Shown here: in pieces, positions 49,340 to 60,965 of the stretch | Position numbering within the stretch: position 1 is the first letter of the stretch | How the letters are laid out: each line of letters opens with the position of its first letter | DNA from: Vanilla planifolia | Lineage: Eukaryota; Streptophyta; Magnoliopsida; Asparagales; Orchidaceae | Direction: 5' to 3' | Length of the DNA: 64,000 nt | NCBI GenBank assembly: GCA_023846275.1 | Contig: CM043875.1 | Location: forward strand, 7,576,626-7,640,625 | The notes under the pieces: model-generated | Seen by the model: the letters and a program-made list of their open reading frames with translations, nothing else | The model's database searches: none | What the model was told of the DNA's origin: nothing | Made by a program: the position numbers and the translations under genes

Positions 49340-51497
49340 TGTCATGGCCTGCTACTCATAATATCAGTATTACCTCCTAATTGACGACAGATTAGAGTCT
49401 ATGTAGCTAATTATGAGAACATAAACTACTGTGGATTGGGGTAACGGAATAATGATACAACAATTTTATTTTAATAACAATTCTAATAAGTCATCTTAGC
49501 AAATAAAATGCATACATACCTGTTCTGTTTTGTAAAAATCCTTAACAACATGATAATAGATAAAATCAATATATATAAGAGTATTCACACATCTTATATG
49601 CCACTCTATGCATCCCTTTTGTGTGAATTTGTAGCATATCCTGTAATCTAAGTAGGGTTGAGTATAAAAATGCCTAATAGGTAATCAACATGAATAAATA
49701 GCAAATGTATGATAAACATAATGTAATAACGTGATGTCACATGACATATCATAAATGCTTAACATATAAAATCATGAATAACATGTTGTACACACATCAA
49801 ATATGCATACACATTTTTGTTCTTTTATTTCATATTGTTTCCTTTATTTTCTTTTTTTTCTTTCATTTTTTTCTCTTATTTTTTATTTCTTTCATTTTCT
49901 TTATATCTAGGCCTCAGATAGTTGTACATTCATTTCTAAATCATGTGTCTTCTCATCTGTGGCATCTCATCATCTCTAAACCTCTGTTCATAGGCGTGCC
50001 TATAGGCATAGCTGGCCAGCTATATCTATCATGTATCATCTTTGTACCTCGTCTCTGTATTAAGTGCAAGTGGTATCAGAGGTCTCTAATGCCATCTCAT
50101 CTCATCTTATAGCTTGGTATAAAACTAGTGCTTATGATGCCCAACATCCTATGCTGGTGCTCATCTTGTCATACCCAGCGTCCTGTGCTGGTGCTCATTA
50201 CATCTCAAGGAATCATAAAGACAAGTCCAGGAAAATTTCATATTTATTTACATTTGTTTTTTCATCAGGATATTTAATCCTATTATCTTTATCACACAAC
50301 ATACATTATTTCATATGCTTATCTTTTATTCTTTTTTCAAGGTATATTACAATATTGATTTGTGTAACGTATGCATCATGAATATCATGTTATATAAAAT
50401 TTAAATTGAATCATACCTATTTATATTACAAATAATTAAATTTGCTTATTTTTATTCTTGATATTCCCTCAATTTTTTTTCTTTTTTCTTTCATTTTCTA
50501 CAAATAATTAAATATCTAAATCAATTCTTACAGTTGCATGTATCAACATCAATTAAATACTGAAATTTAAACGTATTTTTGTAAACTTGTTTCTGCTAAT
50601 AGAGACCGTCTTCTTAGTTTATTGCCTTCAAAGCAACTTTTTTCTATATAAAAGAGTCCATCAATTTTTTCTTTTTTTAAACAACAATCTACTACAAAAT
50701 AAAATATAATCTTTTTTGTCATTTTTGTTTTTTCAATTTATATCTATCTACAAGATATTTTCCTCTTGTCATATTTCTCTTAACATTTTTTCTTTTTTTA
50801 GGATTTTTTATTTTTATTTTATTTTTCACTGGCTCGGGGCGAAACGACGCCACATGCTTGTTGGCGGGAACCTCGTACAGCTTGAAATATTGCATGCAAT
50901 GGGGAAAAATTTGGAAAACTAACAAAAATTTACCTTTTCGATTTTTTTCCCTTTCGTGCTTTGAATCGAGGCCACAACACTTCTTTTTCTCAATTTTTGG
51001 AGATTAGGAGACCATACGGCTCGCTTGATTGGGGTTTTGGTCAAGTAGCTTCGTCTGATAACTTTTCCCTCTCTTTCTCTCGCTTGATCGCGGCCTATTT
51101 CCTTTGCACTGGCCTTCTGGTGACCGGATGTCGCCAATTTGCCCCCCAAAATCGCCACTTTCGCAAACTTGCGTCGAGAAAGTTGCAAGAAATACTGCGT
51201 GCGAAAACAGTTTTTTGGGAAATTAATTAGCGCATAAGGATTTCGGGGTGTTTTAAATCCCGATTTTATTCTATTTTAATTAATTAATTAATTAATTTAA
51301 TATTATTTATTAATAACTTCAAAAATTAATTACAAATTATTCTGAGCTTCAAAAATTATGTGACAAAGACTAGAATTCATTTACTAAATTTATCTTATTC
51401 AATTTTATGTTCACATTCGAATTTAAACTGTTGGAAATTATTTTACAAAATGCAGAAAAACTCATCCTTTAGGTGATTATGGCGACGAGTTATTACA
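49340..51497 (-). repeat. 3' LTR of the Tekay/Del-like element
   Basis: 2158 bp. In element orientation it starts TGTAATAACTCGTCGCC (51497 downward) and ends GGCCATGACA (49340). It aligns with 56070-58271 throughout. Open frames inside it (49741-51230, both strands) are LTR sequence, not genes. Confidence 0.93.
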
Positions 51498-51515
51498 ATT
51501 TCCCATCTTTAAGAA
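51498..51515 (-). promoter_or_regulatory. Polypurine tract of the Tekay/Del-like element
   Basis: On the minus strand TTCTTAAAGATGGGAAAT lies directly before the 3' LTR start at 51497. The core AAAGATGGGAAA is all purine except one T. Confidence 0.75.
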
Positions 51516-51531
51516 ATTTCATCCTAAAATT

Positions 51532-53100
51532 TTAGAATAAATTTGGGTATTGACCTTTCATATATGCTTCTAGTTCCCAGATTACATTTATATCAGTATG
51601 ATTCTGCTTCAATACTCTTATCATGAGAATTTGTTTTTCTAAATCTTCTCTTTTGATCCAGAATCATTATCGGTTTCTCCTGATATGTCATATCGGGTTG
51701 AATTTTAATTCCTTTTGTATCATAGTTGATTAAATGTGTTGGATAAGAGACATATTTTCTTAGAAGGGATACATGAAATATATCATGTATTTTAACAAAT
51801 TATGTTAGTAAAGCAATTCTATAAGCCACCTGTCCTACCTTTTCTAAAATTTGAAAAAAGCCAATATATTTTGGCTTTAATTATTTTGCTTTACCAAATC
51901 TGAAAACACCTTTCGTTGGGCTAATTTTGATAGATACATGATCACCTGTCAAGAATTTAATATTTTTATATTTACTGTCAAAATATTTCTTCTGTATATC
52001 CTATGCTATTTGAATTCTTTCTTTAATTAGATTCATTTTTTTCATAGCATTATTAACAAAATCAAACCCAATAACCTATTGTTCTCTACTCTCAAACCAG
52101 TATAATGGAGATTGACATTTTCTTTCATATAGAGCTTCATAAGGAGTTATCTCAATAGTAGTTTGATAACTATTATTATATGCAAATTTTGCTAAAGGAA
52201 GATGACTCCCAATCTCCTCCAAAGTCTAGAATACATAATCGTAGTAGATCTTCTAAGACTTTAATTGTTTGCTCTGTTTGGCCATTTATCTGTAGTTGAA
52301 AAGCAGTGTTAAATTTTAATTGCATACCAAAAGCTTGACGTACCTTTTTCCAGAAATGAGATAAATTTTGGATTTCTGTCATATACAATTTCTTTCAGCA
52401 TGTCATATTATTTCACAATCTACTATAAATGCAAATGAGCTAACTTTTCACAATCATATCTTGTTAGTGATCTAGACAGACCCATAACAAAATCCATTAC
52501 AATGCTTTCTTATTTTCATTTAAGAATGGGTAAAGGTTATAATAATCCATGAAGTTTTTGTTGTTCTCTTTTCACTTGTTGATAGATTAGATATTTGCTA
52601 ACCTATTCTATCACATCTCTTTTCATATCAGGCCACCAATATCGTTAATTCAATTTATGATACATTTTTGTTCTTTAGGATGAATAATATATTTTTAATT
52701 ATGGGCTTATTTTAACAATAATTGCTTTAATTGTTGATGATTAGGAGTACACAGATGACTTTGAAATCTCAAGATATTACTTTCATTAATAGTAAAATGA
52801 GATTCCCAACTATCTTTAACTTTTTGAATTAATTTTTAACATTCTTCATCTTGAAGCTAATCTTCTTTAATAGATTCTCCAATTTGACTTGTAGACAACT
52901 GATACAATAGTTGTATATTTCTTTGTATTTTTGTCTCTAATAACAAATTATCAATTTCAAATGAATTTTTTTTTCATCAGTTTGAGTCATAATCAAAGGA
53001 AGGTATACTTTTTTACTCAAGATATTAGCAACCACATTTGTTTTACCTAGATGATAAATAATTTACAGATCATAATCTTTAATAAATTATAACTAACTTT
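51532..53100 (-). pseudogene. Integrase with chromodomain-like tail (decayed)
   Basis: The frame at 52388-52176 reads IQNLSHFWKKVRQAFGMQLK, FNTAFQLQINGQTEQTIKVL and EDLLRLCILDFGGDWES, matching the integrase core end (FTSRFWKSLQEAMGTQLKFS, TAFHPQTDGQSERTIQILED). Farther down it reads VAYRIALLT, HDIFHVSLLRKYVSYPTHLI, NYDTKGIKIQPDMTYQE and finally INVIWELEAYMKGQYPNLF with stop at 51532-51534. The last piece fits the chromodomain tail of plant chromoviruses (ATWELEEDMRRKYPELF type). Several frameshifts and stops are present. Confidence 0.85.
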
Positions 53101-54394
53101 TTTATTTCAAATTTAATTCTTTCTGAGTAAATATGTATTTCAAACTTTGATAATTAATCAGGACTTCATATTTTATCCCATAAAGATAATATCTCCAGAT
53201 TTTTGAAGCAAACACAATTACTGCCTAGTCTAGATCATGAACTGGATAATTTTTTTCATTTGATTTCAATTGCCTAGAAATATATGCTATAACTTTCCCA
53301 AATTGTAATAAAACACAACCCAATCTATGCAATGATGCATCACTATAAAATTGATAACCTTTAATTCCTTCAGGCAAAGTCAACACTGGAGTTGATGTTA
53401 ATTTTTCTTTCAAATTTTGAAAGCTCTCCTTATAGGAGAAGTCTTATTCAAATTTTACAGCTTTTTGAGTCAATTTGGATAAAGGTGCAGTAATCCGAGA
53501 AAACTTCTGCATAAATTTTCTATAATATCTTGTTAAACCCAGAAAACTTCTAGTCTTTATTTTTTAGGATCTATAGATATCATTTCTACATTGACAACAT
53601 GTCCTAAAATTGTCACTTTGGATAACCAAAATTCACATTTTGATAATTTTGCATATAATTGATGTGCATGTAATATCTGTAGCATAATATGTAGATGCTC
53701 AATATGATCTTTTGTGTTTCTAAAATATACAAGAATATAATCAATAAAAACAATCACAAACTGATTAAGATATTCTTTGAATATTCTATTTATTAAATCC
53801 ATGAGTGCTGTAGGTGCATTTGTGATGTTAAAAGGTAACACTAAAAATTTGTAAATCCATATCTATTCTTGAAAGTGGTCTTTGATATGTCATCATTCTT
53901 TATTTTCAGTTAATGGTAATAAGACCTCAAATCAATTTTAGAAAATACTACAACACCTTGCACTTGATCAAATAAATCATCAATATAGGACAAAGGATAT
54001 TGATTTTTGATTATAATCCTATTCAACTCTCTGTAATTAATGCACATTTGTAAGCTGCTATCTTTCATTTTGACAATAAATTGGTGCTCCTCATAGAGAC
54101 ATGGGGTCTAATAAAAGCTTTATCCAACAATTCTTGAGTTTAGATTTTCACTTCTTGTAACTCTATAGGTGCCATTTTGTATGACGTTTTAGATATGAGT
54201 TCTGTTTCTGGCACTAATTGAATTTTAAATTCTATTTCTTTATCTAGAGGTAATTTTGATAATTCTTCTAGAAACACATTAAGATATTCACAAATAATAA
54301 AAATATCCTGAGGTTTACCAAACTTTTGATTAGTAATCATCACAGATAATAGAAATCTTTCACATCCTTTTAACATCAATTTAAAAGCTTTCAT
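53101..54394 (-). pseudogene. Reverse transcriptase and RNase H (decayed)
   Basis: The entry region at 54394-54140 reads CEYLNVFLEELSKLPLDKEI and LVPETELISKTSYKMAPIEL (family FPDVFPEELPGLPPDREIEF, PISIAPYRMAPAEL). The RT core at 53841-53557 reads [20 protein letters not shown] and [19 protein letters not shown], where the catalytic box FIDD has become FIDY, then [12 protein letters not shown]. RNase H at 53413-53225 reads [31 protein letters not shown] and [20 protein letters not shown]. Frames are split by stops. Confidence 0.9.
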
Positions 54395-54400
54395 TATAGA

Positions 54401-55989
54401 TATAAAAAAAGTTTTCTTCCATTTCCATAATAAGTGACTTCTCCTGCAGCCTAGGTTTTTAACTTTACTTTTTTCTCTGCACAGTCAATCTTTACTTGAT
54501 GTTTTACTAATCAGCTTATACCCAAAATGATATCAAATTCTTGCAAAGGTAAGAATATCAATTCCACAACAAATTCCTTTCCCTATATGTCTATATCCAT
54601 TGATACATTTTTCAGCGTTAATTTTAGTACCATCAAGCAATTTGATTAGCAATGTAGTTTTCATTTGTTGTAAATTTATAGATATATTATCACATGCATG
54701 CTAAGCAATGAATGAATATGATGCTCCACCATAAAAAAGAACAAGTACTAGACTATGTTGAAATAATAATATACCTGAGATAATATTAGTGGAATGGGGT
54801 GCCTCTTGCTTAGAGATTGCATACATCCTGGTCTGTCCTCCTCTGCCTGCCAATTGATCCTTATCAGCACTTACAGACCCTAAGGTAGATATAGTGCATT
54901 TGCCTCTGCTTGATCCATCTCTGCCACCAAAACTAACAGGTGTTGAAACTATCTCAGATAGAATACCAGTGTGGGGACATAATTTGGCAATGTAGCTTGC
55001 CTCACGATAAGTAAAGCATCGAATCTGTCCGCTCTGCCTATACCAACAAACCCTTTTATGAAATTTGCCACAATCAGAACACCAAGAGGTCTTGCTAGTA
55101 GTCTCTATATCAGATCTACTATTATTGACACCAGATCCTGATCCCTCATAACTAAAATTTCTATCTCCTCGAAATCTTTTAAAACTTTTCTTGTGAGGAG
55201 CTGTATCTTTCACTGCCCGTGTTTCTTCTTTCTTTTTCAATTCCTTTTTGTGTGATTCTAATAATTATAGATTTTGCTCCACCAGCCTGACATTTTCAAC
55301 AAGTTAATAAAATCAGATGTCCTATAGGATATCAAAGCCGTCTTAATGCCATATCGAAGGCCTTTGCAAGACATAAAGCATCCCTGCTCCTTAGATCCTA
55401 TTATATCAAACACATGTCGTGCTAAAGTACTAAACTTTTTCTTATATTCAGATATTGTCAAATCATTTTGGACCAAGTCTGACAGATCTAATTGCATATT
55501 CTCTCGTGCAGTAATAGGAATATAATTGCTTTAAAAATCATCAATAAAATCCTGTCATGAAATCTTCTTCACAAACCTGCTGTTGAATTTGATGCAGTGG
55601 CGTGATTCCCATCAATCTATAGCATCATCCTCTAGCACCAAAATTGTTAGAAAAGCTCTCCAATGATCAAGGCAGTCCATAGCATCAAATATCCTAGTCC
55701 TATGCATGGTTCATCGTTCTACTGCTAAAGGATCTGAGCCTTTGACAAAATGATGGGGATGCATATGATGGAATTGATCAACCAATTTATCCAGTATAAA
55801 ACCTTCATACATCCTTATATGTTGTGATGAAGATGATGTTACTCGCATTAAAATATTTAGACTGTCAGATTTTTGCAAATTAAGAGATAACTCTCTTTCA
55901 GATCTTCTTTTGGTTCTTGAATCCTGATTCATCAATATATCAATATTCAATACTCCATCCAAAACCACATTTATGAAAACAATTTTCAT
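54401..55989 (-). pseudogene. Gag, zinc knuckle and protease (decayed)
   Basis: Gag starts at ATG 55989 and is open to 55711; it resumes at 55497-55258 with DLSDLVQNDLTISEYKKKFS and TLARHVFDIIGSKEQG (family DLRQGNMSVAEYAAKFTQLARF). The next open piece (55240-54701) contains Cys/His motifs around CSDCGKFHKRVCW and CFTYREASYIAKLCPH, a damaged CCHC knuckle. It ends LVLFYGGASYSFIA, the protease active-site strand in which the family's DTGA or DPGA has become YGGA, so the catalytic Asp is lost. Confidence 0.88.
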
Positions 55990-56048
55990 TTAATAGGTAT
56001 GTCATACATATGCTGTGCTAGTGTCCTCCAATTCTCAATTTTAACAAC

Positions 56049-56066
56049 CTTTAGTCTTTGATACCA
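56049..56066 (-). promoter_or_regulatory. Primer binding site, tRNA-iMet type
   Basis: Reading the minus strand from 56069, GGG is followed by TGGTATCAAAGACTAAAG. TGGTATCA matches the complement of the 3' end of plant initiator-methionine tRNA (TGGTATCAGAGC), three bases from the LTR. Confidence 0.88.
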
Positions 56067-56069
56067 CCC

Positions 56070-58271
56070 TGTCACGCTCCACCACTCATAACACCAGTAT
56101 TATCTCCTAACCGATGGTAGATCCATAGTCTACTCAGCTAATTGTGAGGACATAAACCACTGTAGATGGGGGATGACTCATCACAGTAAATAAAGTGCAT
56201 ACATATCTATTTTGTTCTATAAAAATCCTCAACAACATGATAACAGATAAAATCAACATATATAAGAGTTTTCACACACTTCACATGTCACTCTATACAT
56301 CATCTCTGTGTGAATCTGTGACATGTCCTGTAATATAAGTAAAGGTGAGCATAAAAATATTCAGTAGGTGAATCAATATGAATAAATAGCAAATGCATGA
56401 TAAACATAATGTAATAGCATGATGTCACATGATATAACATGAATGTTCAATATATAAAAACATGAATAGCAATATGTTGTACACATATCAAATATGCACA
56501 TATATCTTTGTTTTTTTATTTCATGTTGTTTCTTTTTTTTCTTTTTTTTCTCTTATTTTTTATTTCTTTCATTTTCTTTATATTTGAATCCCAGATAGTT
56601 CTCATAGAACTATACACCCATATCCCAATCATGTATCATCTCATCTATGACATCTCATCATCTCTAGACTTCTGCCCATAGGCGTAACTGGCCAGTCATA
56701 TTTATCACATATCATCTTCGTCCCTTAGCTCTGCACTAAGTGCAAGCAATATCAAAGGAGGTCTCTGATGCCATCTCATCTCATCTCATCTCATATCCTA
56801 GTATTAAACCAGTACCTATGATGCCCAACATCCTGTATTGTTGCTTATCACATCTTGTATAATATCATATCTTGGTATCAAACCAATGTTTATGATGCCC
56901 AGCATTCTGTGTTGGTACTCATCTTATCATGGCCAGCATCCTGTGCTGGTGTTCATCACATCTCAAGATATCACGTGGACAAGTTCAAGAAAATTTTATG
57001 TTTTATTTTTATTTCTTTTGCCATTGGAATATTTAATCTTGTTATCTTTATCACACAACACATTATATCATATGCTTATGTTTTTATTTTTTTGTTAATG
57101 TGTATTATAATATTGATTTGTTCAACGTATGCATAATGAATATCATGTCATATATAATTTAAATCAATTCATACATATTTACATTACAAATAATTAAATT
57201 CACCAATCTTTGTTTTAGATGCCCCCTCAATTTTTTTTTCTCTGTTATTTTCTGTAAGCAATTAAATATCTAAATCAATTCCTACAGTTGCATATATCAA
57301 CATCAATTAAATACTGTCATTTAAACTTACCTCCGTAAGCTTGTTTCTATTAACAGAGATTGTCTTCCTAGTTTATTTCCTTCAATGCAAATTTTTTCTG
57401 CATTAAAGAGTCCATCAATTTTTCCTTTTTTTAGCAACAATCTATTACAAGATAAAATACAACATTCCTTGTCATTTTTGTTTTTCCAGTTTATATCTAC
57501 TTACAAGATATTTTTCCCTTGTCATATTTCTTTGAACACTTTTTCCTTTCTCAAAATTTTTTTATTTTTTATTTTTTTTCCACTGGCCGATTGTGAAACA
57601 ACGCCACATGCTTGTCGACGGGAACCCCGAACAGCCTGAAATACTGCTTGCAATAGGGGAAGTTTGGAAAACCAACAAAAATTTACCTTTTCCATTTTTT
57701 TCCATTCCATGCTTTGAATTGGGACTACAACACTCCTTTTTCCTAATTTTCGACGACAGGAGATTGTGTGGCAAGCTTGATTAAGGTTCTGGTCAAGCAG
57801 CTCTGTTGGATAACTTTTTTCATGTGTCTTTTCTCTCGATCGTCGCCTCTTTCCTTCGTACCAGCTATCCGGTGACCGGATCTCGCCGATTTGCCTTTCA
57901 AAATCGCGGCTCTCACAAACCTTAGTTGCATCATGGAAGCCGCAAGAAATACCGTGTGTGGAAATGGGTTTCCGGGAAATTAGCAAGCGGGCAAGGATTT
58001 AGGGGTGTTTTAAATCCTGATTTTATTTTATTTTAATTAATTAGTTAAATTTATTTTATTTAATATTATTTTAATATTATTTATTAATAACTTCAAAAAT
58101 TAATTACAAATTATTCAAAACTTCAAAAATTACGCAACAAGGACTAAAGTTCGTCGCTAAACTCGTTCTATTCAATTTTATATTCACATTCCAATTCTAA
58201 CTATTGAAAATTATTCTACAAAATGCAAAAAAACTCATACATTTAGATGATTACGGCGACGAGTTGTTACA
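56070..58271 (-). repeat. 5' LTR of the Tekay/Del-like element
   Basis: 2202 bp. In element orientation it starts TGTAACAACTCGTCGCC (58271 downward) and ends GGAGCGTGACA (56070). The final ~170 bp (plus coordinates 58100-58271) align base for base with 51325-51497, with many transitions. Frames within (56838-57986) are LTR sequence. Confidence 0.93.
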
Positions 58272-58276
58272 TAGAT
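58272..58276 (+). repeat. 5-bp target site duplication TAGAT, right
   Basis: TAGAT immediately after the terminal CA of the right LTR; identical to 49335-49339. Confidence 0.9.
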
Positions 58277-58680
58277 CATGGTTGAAACTAGTGGTTTCAA
58301 TGATATTTTGTTTCTATCTTGCTTCCAGTAAATAGACATTGGGCTTGAGTGTTTGCTCCTCCCCATAGGACATCTCCATGAATTCGTAGGTGAGAGCCTC
58401 ATCCTCGAAGGCATCATGGCTCTCCTCTTAACTCTTATGGAACGAGCATTAAATTCAAGTGATTGACTTCAATGATTCATGCAAAGTTGGTGTATAACAC
58501 CATCCTAAGGAGACCCTCCCTTTATTGCTTTTGCTCCAACATTTCCTCTTTCCATGTCTACATGTGGAGAATTCTACCTTGGGACACAAATAGGGGTGAG
58601 AGTGAAGTGGTGGCTAAAGGCCCTAATTTTTCTTATAATTTATCTAATGATATGCACTTTCTTATACTTCTTAGTTCAAA
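58272..58680 (+). pseudogene. Tat-like gypsy protease, right fragment
   Basis: With one TAGAT removed, the left fragment continues in frame as IMVETSGFNDILFLSCF (family RVLVDGGSSADILFLDAF), so the insertion lies inside the protease active-site region. Downstream reads HEFVGESLILEG (family YGFTGESVQPLG) and AKLVYNTILRRPSLYCF (family SAYNAILGRPTLNALRAV), then GESEVV (family GVGVVRGDQ). The catalytic Asp appears as Glu. Frameshifts are present. Confidence 0.8.
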
Positions 58681-58879
58681 TTTAATTAATAAAAGATAGG
58701 CCTAGATTTTTGGCCACCTTGAAAGGTACTTTGATGTGCTTTTTTTTGTGTTAGAAATGCTTAGCAATAGTGATAAGGTATCCTCACACAAGTTGAATAT
58801 GATACCAAGGACTTGAATTGTGAAGCAGAAGCATCAATTCTTTTGAATGAAGCAACACAAAGCCATTTAGGAAGGGTGT

Positions 58880-59700
58880 TGAAGTTTTGAGTAGGGTTCA
58901 TTTGGGAAATTTATTTCATGATGTGGCTAGCTAATAGTATCTTGATCAAGAATAAGAGTGAGGTGTAAATAATGTGTATGGATTTCATCACCCTCAATGA
59001 AGTTTACCCGAAGAACAGTTAATCTCTTCCCATTATTGACGCTTTGGTTGGCCCAACAATTGTCAACTCTATCATGAATTTTTTGGATGCATTCTTTGGA
59101 TCTACATGGTAGAGTAAAACAAAGACAAAACTCCTTTCATCATTGATTTCAAAATGTTATGTTAAAAAGATATGCCTTTTAGTCATTGAAATCTAGGTGC
59201 GAATTGTCAAAGAATGATCTACGTGCTCTTTTGTGATCAGATGAGTTTTAACTTAAAACTATAGATGACATCCTACTTAAGAGCCAATGCTTGTGAGTGA
59301 CACATGATTTGATCGAGTTTTAGAGACTCCAAAAAGACGAGGCTTAGCTTAACCAAGTTTACTTTTGGTACCTCATTAAGAAATTATTGGGTTGCTTAGT
59401 CTCAATTATGGAGGTAAGAGGAAACCCTAAGAAGATCCAAGCCATCTTAGATGTGCCTTCTCCTAGGTTTATTTGGGATGTCTAGAGGCTGACTAGTAGA
59501 ATAGCCTAACTGGCCCATTTTGTCTTGGCTTAGAGAAACAAATGTCTCCCTTTCATCAAATTGCTCTAGAACCATCGAGGACCTATCTGATCAAGGAGTG
59601 TGAGGCAGCCTTCCAATACCTGAAAAGGAATTTGGTTGAGTTACCCTTCGATCTGTAAAATAACGCTTGATCTCTAACTTATTTAATGATCAAATTAACC
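58880..59700 (+). pseudogene. Tat-like gypsy reverse transcriptase (decayed, internally deleted)
   Basis: It reads GFIWEIYFMMWLANSILIKN (family GFIREVQYPEWLANVVLVKK), CMDFITLNEVYPKNS (family CVDFTDLNKACPKDS), LPIIDALVG, then FLDAFFG (family FMDAYSGY). A deletion removes the palm box. It resumes LNQVYFWYLIKKLLGCLVSI (family LNPAKCSFGVSSGKFLGFMV), NPKKIQAILDVPSPRFIWDV (family NPEKIKAILDMPPPRTVKEV), RLTSRIA, NKCLPFIKLL and CEAAFQYLKRNLVELP. Same element as the protease at 49258 and 58272. Confidence 0.88.
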
Positions 59701-59727
59701 TTCTCCATTGAAGGAAGATAAACAAAA

Positions 59728-60325
59728 ATGATCCAAAGCATAATATAGATCATTATGACCAACATGCTCACCCTTGTTATATGCAACCATTCACAAGGCG
59801 AGAGAGTGTTAGTAGTGTTTCTTCCTTCTCTTCACACCTTTTGGTTTATCACCAGTAAGGATGACCTTGGATAGTATTCTGTCCTTCTTTCCTTTGTGTG
59901 GAGTACACATAATACTATTCCTGATATTAAGTGATAATGAACAGGGTTATGTCTATCTTAAAAAAAAATGATCCAAAGCATAATATAGATCCTTGTCACC
60001 AACACTCTCGTGCCATTCTCAAGGCACGAGAGTGTTGATAGTGTTTCTTCTTTCTTCTCTTCATGCCACCTTTTAGTTCACCACCAGTAAGGATGATCTT
60101 GGATAGTATTCTTTGGCATTCATTTCTTTGTGAAAGAGTACACAATACTGTTCCTGCAATGAAGTGTCAATGAACAGAGTTATGTTTGTCTTCAACAAAA
60201 ATGATCCAAAGCATAACATAAATCATTGCGACTAACATGCTCACCCTTGTTATACAGTCATTCACGAGACAAAAGATTGTTGGTTGTGTTTCTTCTTTCT
60301 TCTCTTTATGCCACTTTTTGGTTCA
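59728..60325. repeat. Tandem array, about 235-240 bp unit, 2.5 copies
   Basis: ATGATCCAAAGCATAA begins units at 59728, 59968 and 60201 (spacings 240 and 233). Each continues ATAGATC...ACCAAC...GCGAGAGAGTGTT or GCACGAGAGTGTT, GTGTTTCTTC and CACCAGTAAGGATGA. The third unit breaks off at about 60325 into Tat integrase coding sequence. It occupies the position where RNase H should lie in the Tat pol. Confidence 0.88.
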
Positions 60326-60965
60326 TGCAAAAATGCATCCAGTGCCAATTGCACTCTCCGACTGTGAAGCAAACAGCCTTTGTTTTACAATTAATCATTA
60401 CGTCTTGGTCATTCACTCTCTTGGGCATTAGTTTTATCAGTCCTTTCATGTAGGCTTCCTGGGACCAGCTTTTCTTCTAATGCTTTTGCAACTGCTTCAT
60501 GAAATAGATTGAGGCAAATCCTTTGCAAACCATGAAAGGTCTCCCGGTATGTAAATTTCTTTAGTTTGGCAATCTATTCAGGTATGGTCTGCCCTAGCCA
60601 TCACCATGAACGGGTAATCCTATGACAACATTGATGCTTGCAACCTTCTACTCAGGAATGGGATTACCTTGAAGTTTTTCATTTGTCTACCACCTTCACC
60701 TAAAAGAACAAACTAAAGCAGCCAATTGCAGAAATCTAGATATTCTTCTTGCTCATTTTCCTTCTTTTATGATGCGAAGGTCATTATCCCTATTGAGATA
60801 GAATCATTCTCTGTGTTGAAGTGGGCAACCTCAAAGTCAAGCAATTTGATGTCCAACTTGAACCTATATGGCATGACCAAATACTCCAACAGTCCACCGT
60901 TTTTGTATGAAAGTTCTATACTTTCTTTCATTGTGTTATGGTTTTGTTCATTCATGTTTTGGGTG
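60300..60965 (+). pseudogene. Tat-like gypsy integrase (decayed)
   Basis: The plus strand reads FMQKCIQCQLHSP (family FVKKCDSCQRFSN), SWSFTLLGISFISPF (family PWPFAQWGIDIVGPF), IEANPLQTM and KFLXFGNLFRYGLP (family IEAEPLATI, KFLWKNIICRFGLP), FSFVYHLHLKEQTKAANCRN (family FSSVYHPQSNGQTEAANRTI) and YDAKVIIPIEIESFSVL (family YGSEAVIPVEIGLPSYRV). Overlapping minus-strand frames are shadows. Same element as 58880-59700. Confidence 0.85.

Larger units (their letters stand above)
49340..58271 (-). mobile_element. Complete Tekay/Del-like Ty3-gypsy LTR retrotransposon (coding capacity lost)
   Basis: An 8.9-kb element on the minus strand. Two LTRs (49340-51497 and 56070-58271) begin and end TG...CA and are flanked by TAGAT. 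In element order the parts are 5' LTR (right), primer binding site, gag, protease, RT, RNase H, integrase with a chromodomain-like tail, polypurine tract and 3' LTR (left). The order RT-RNase H-integrase marks it as Ty3-gypsy, and the C-terminal wording suggests the Tekay/Del lineage (moderate confidence). All frames are broken. The LTRs differ substantially by eye, many changes being C/T or G/A, so the insertion is old. Confidence 0.93.

Noticed and set aside
50716-51230. Frames of 68-89 codons on both strands
   Set aside because: They lie inside the 3' LTR, with counterparts in the 5' LTR (57385-57986).
60226-60955. Overlapping frames on both strands suggesting a separate host gene
   Set aside because: The plus strand reads Tat integrase motifs across the whole stretch, so the minus-strand frame (60767-60955) is a shadow.
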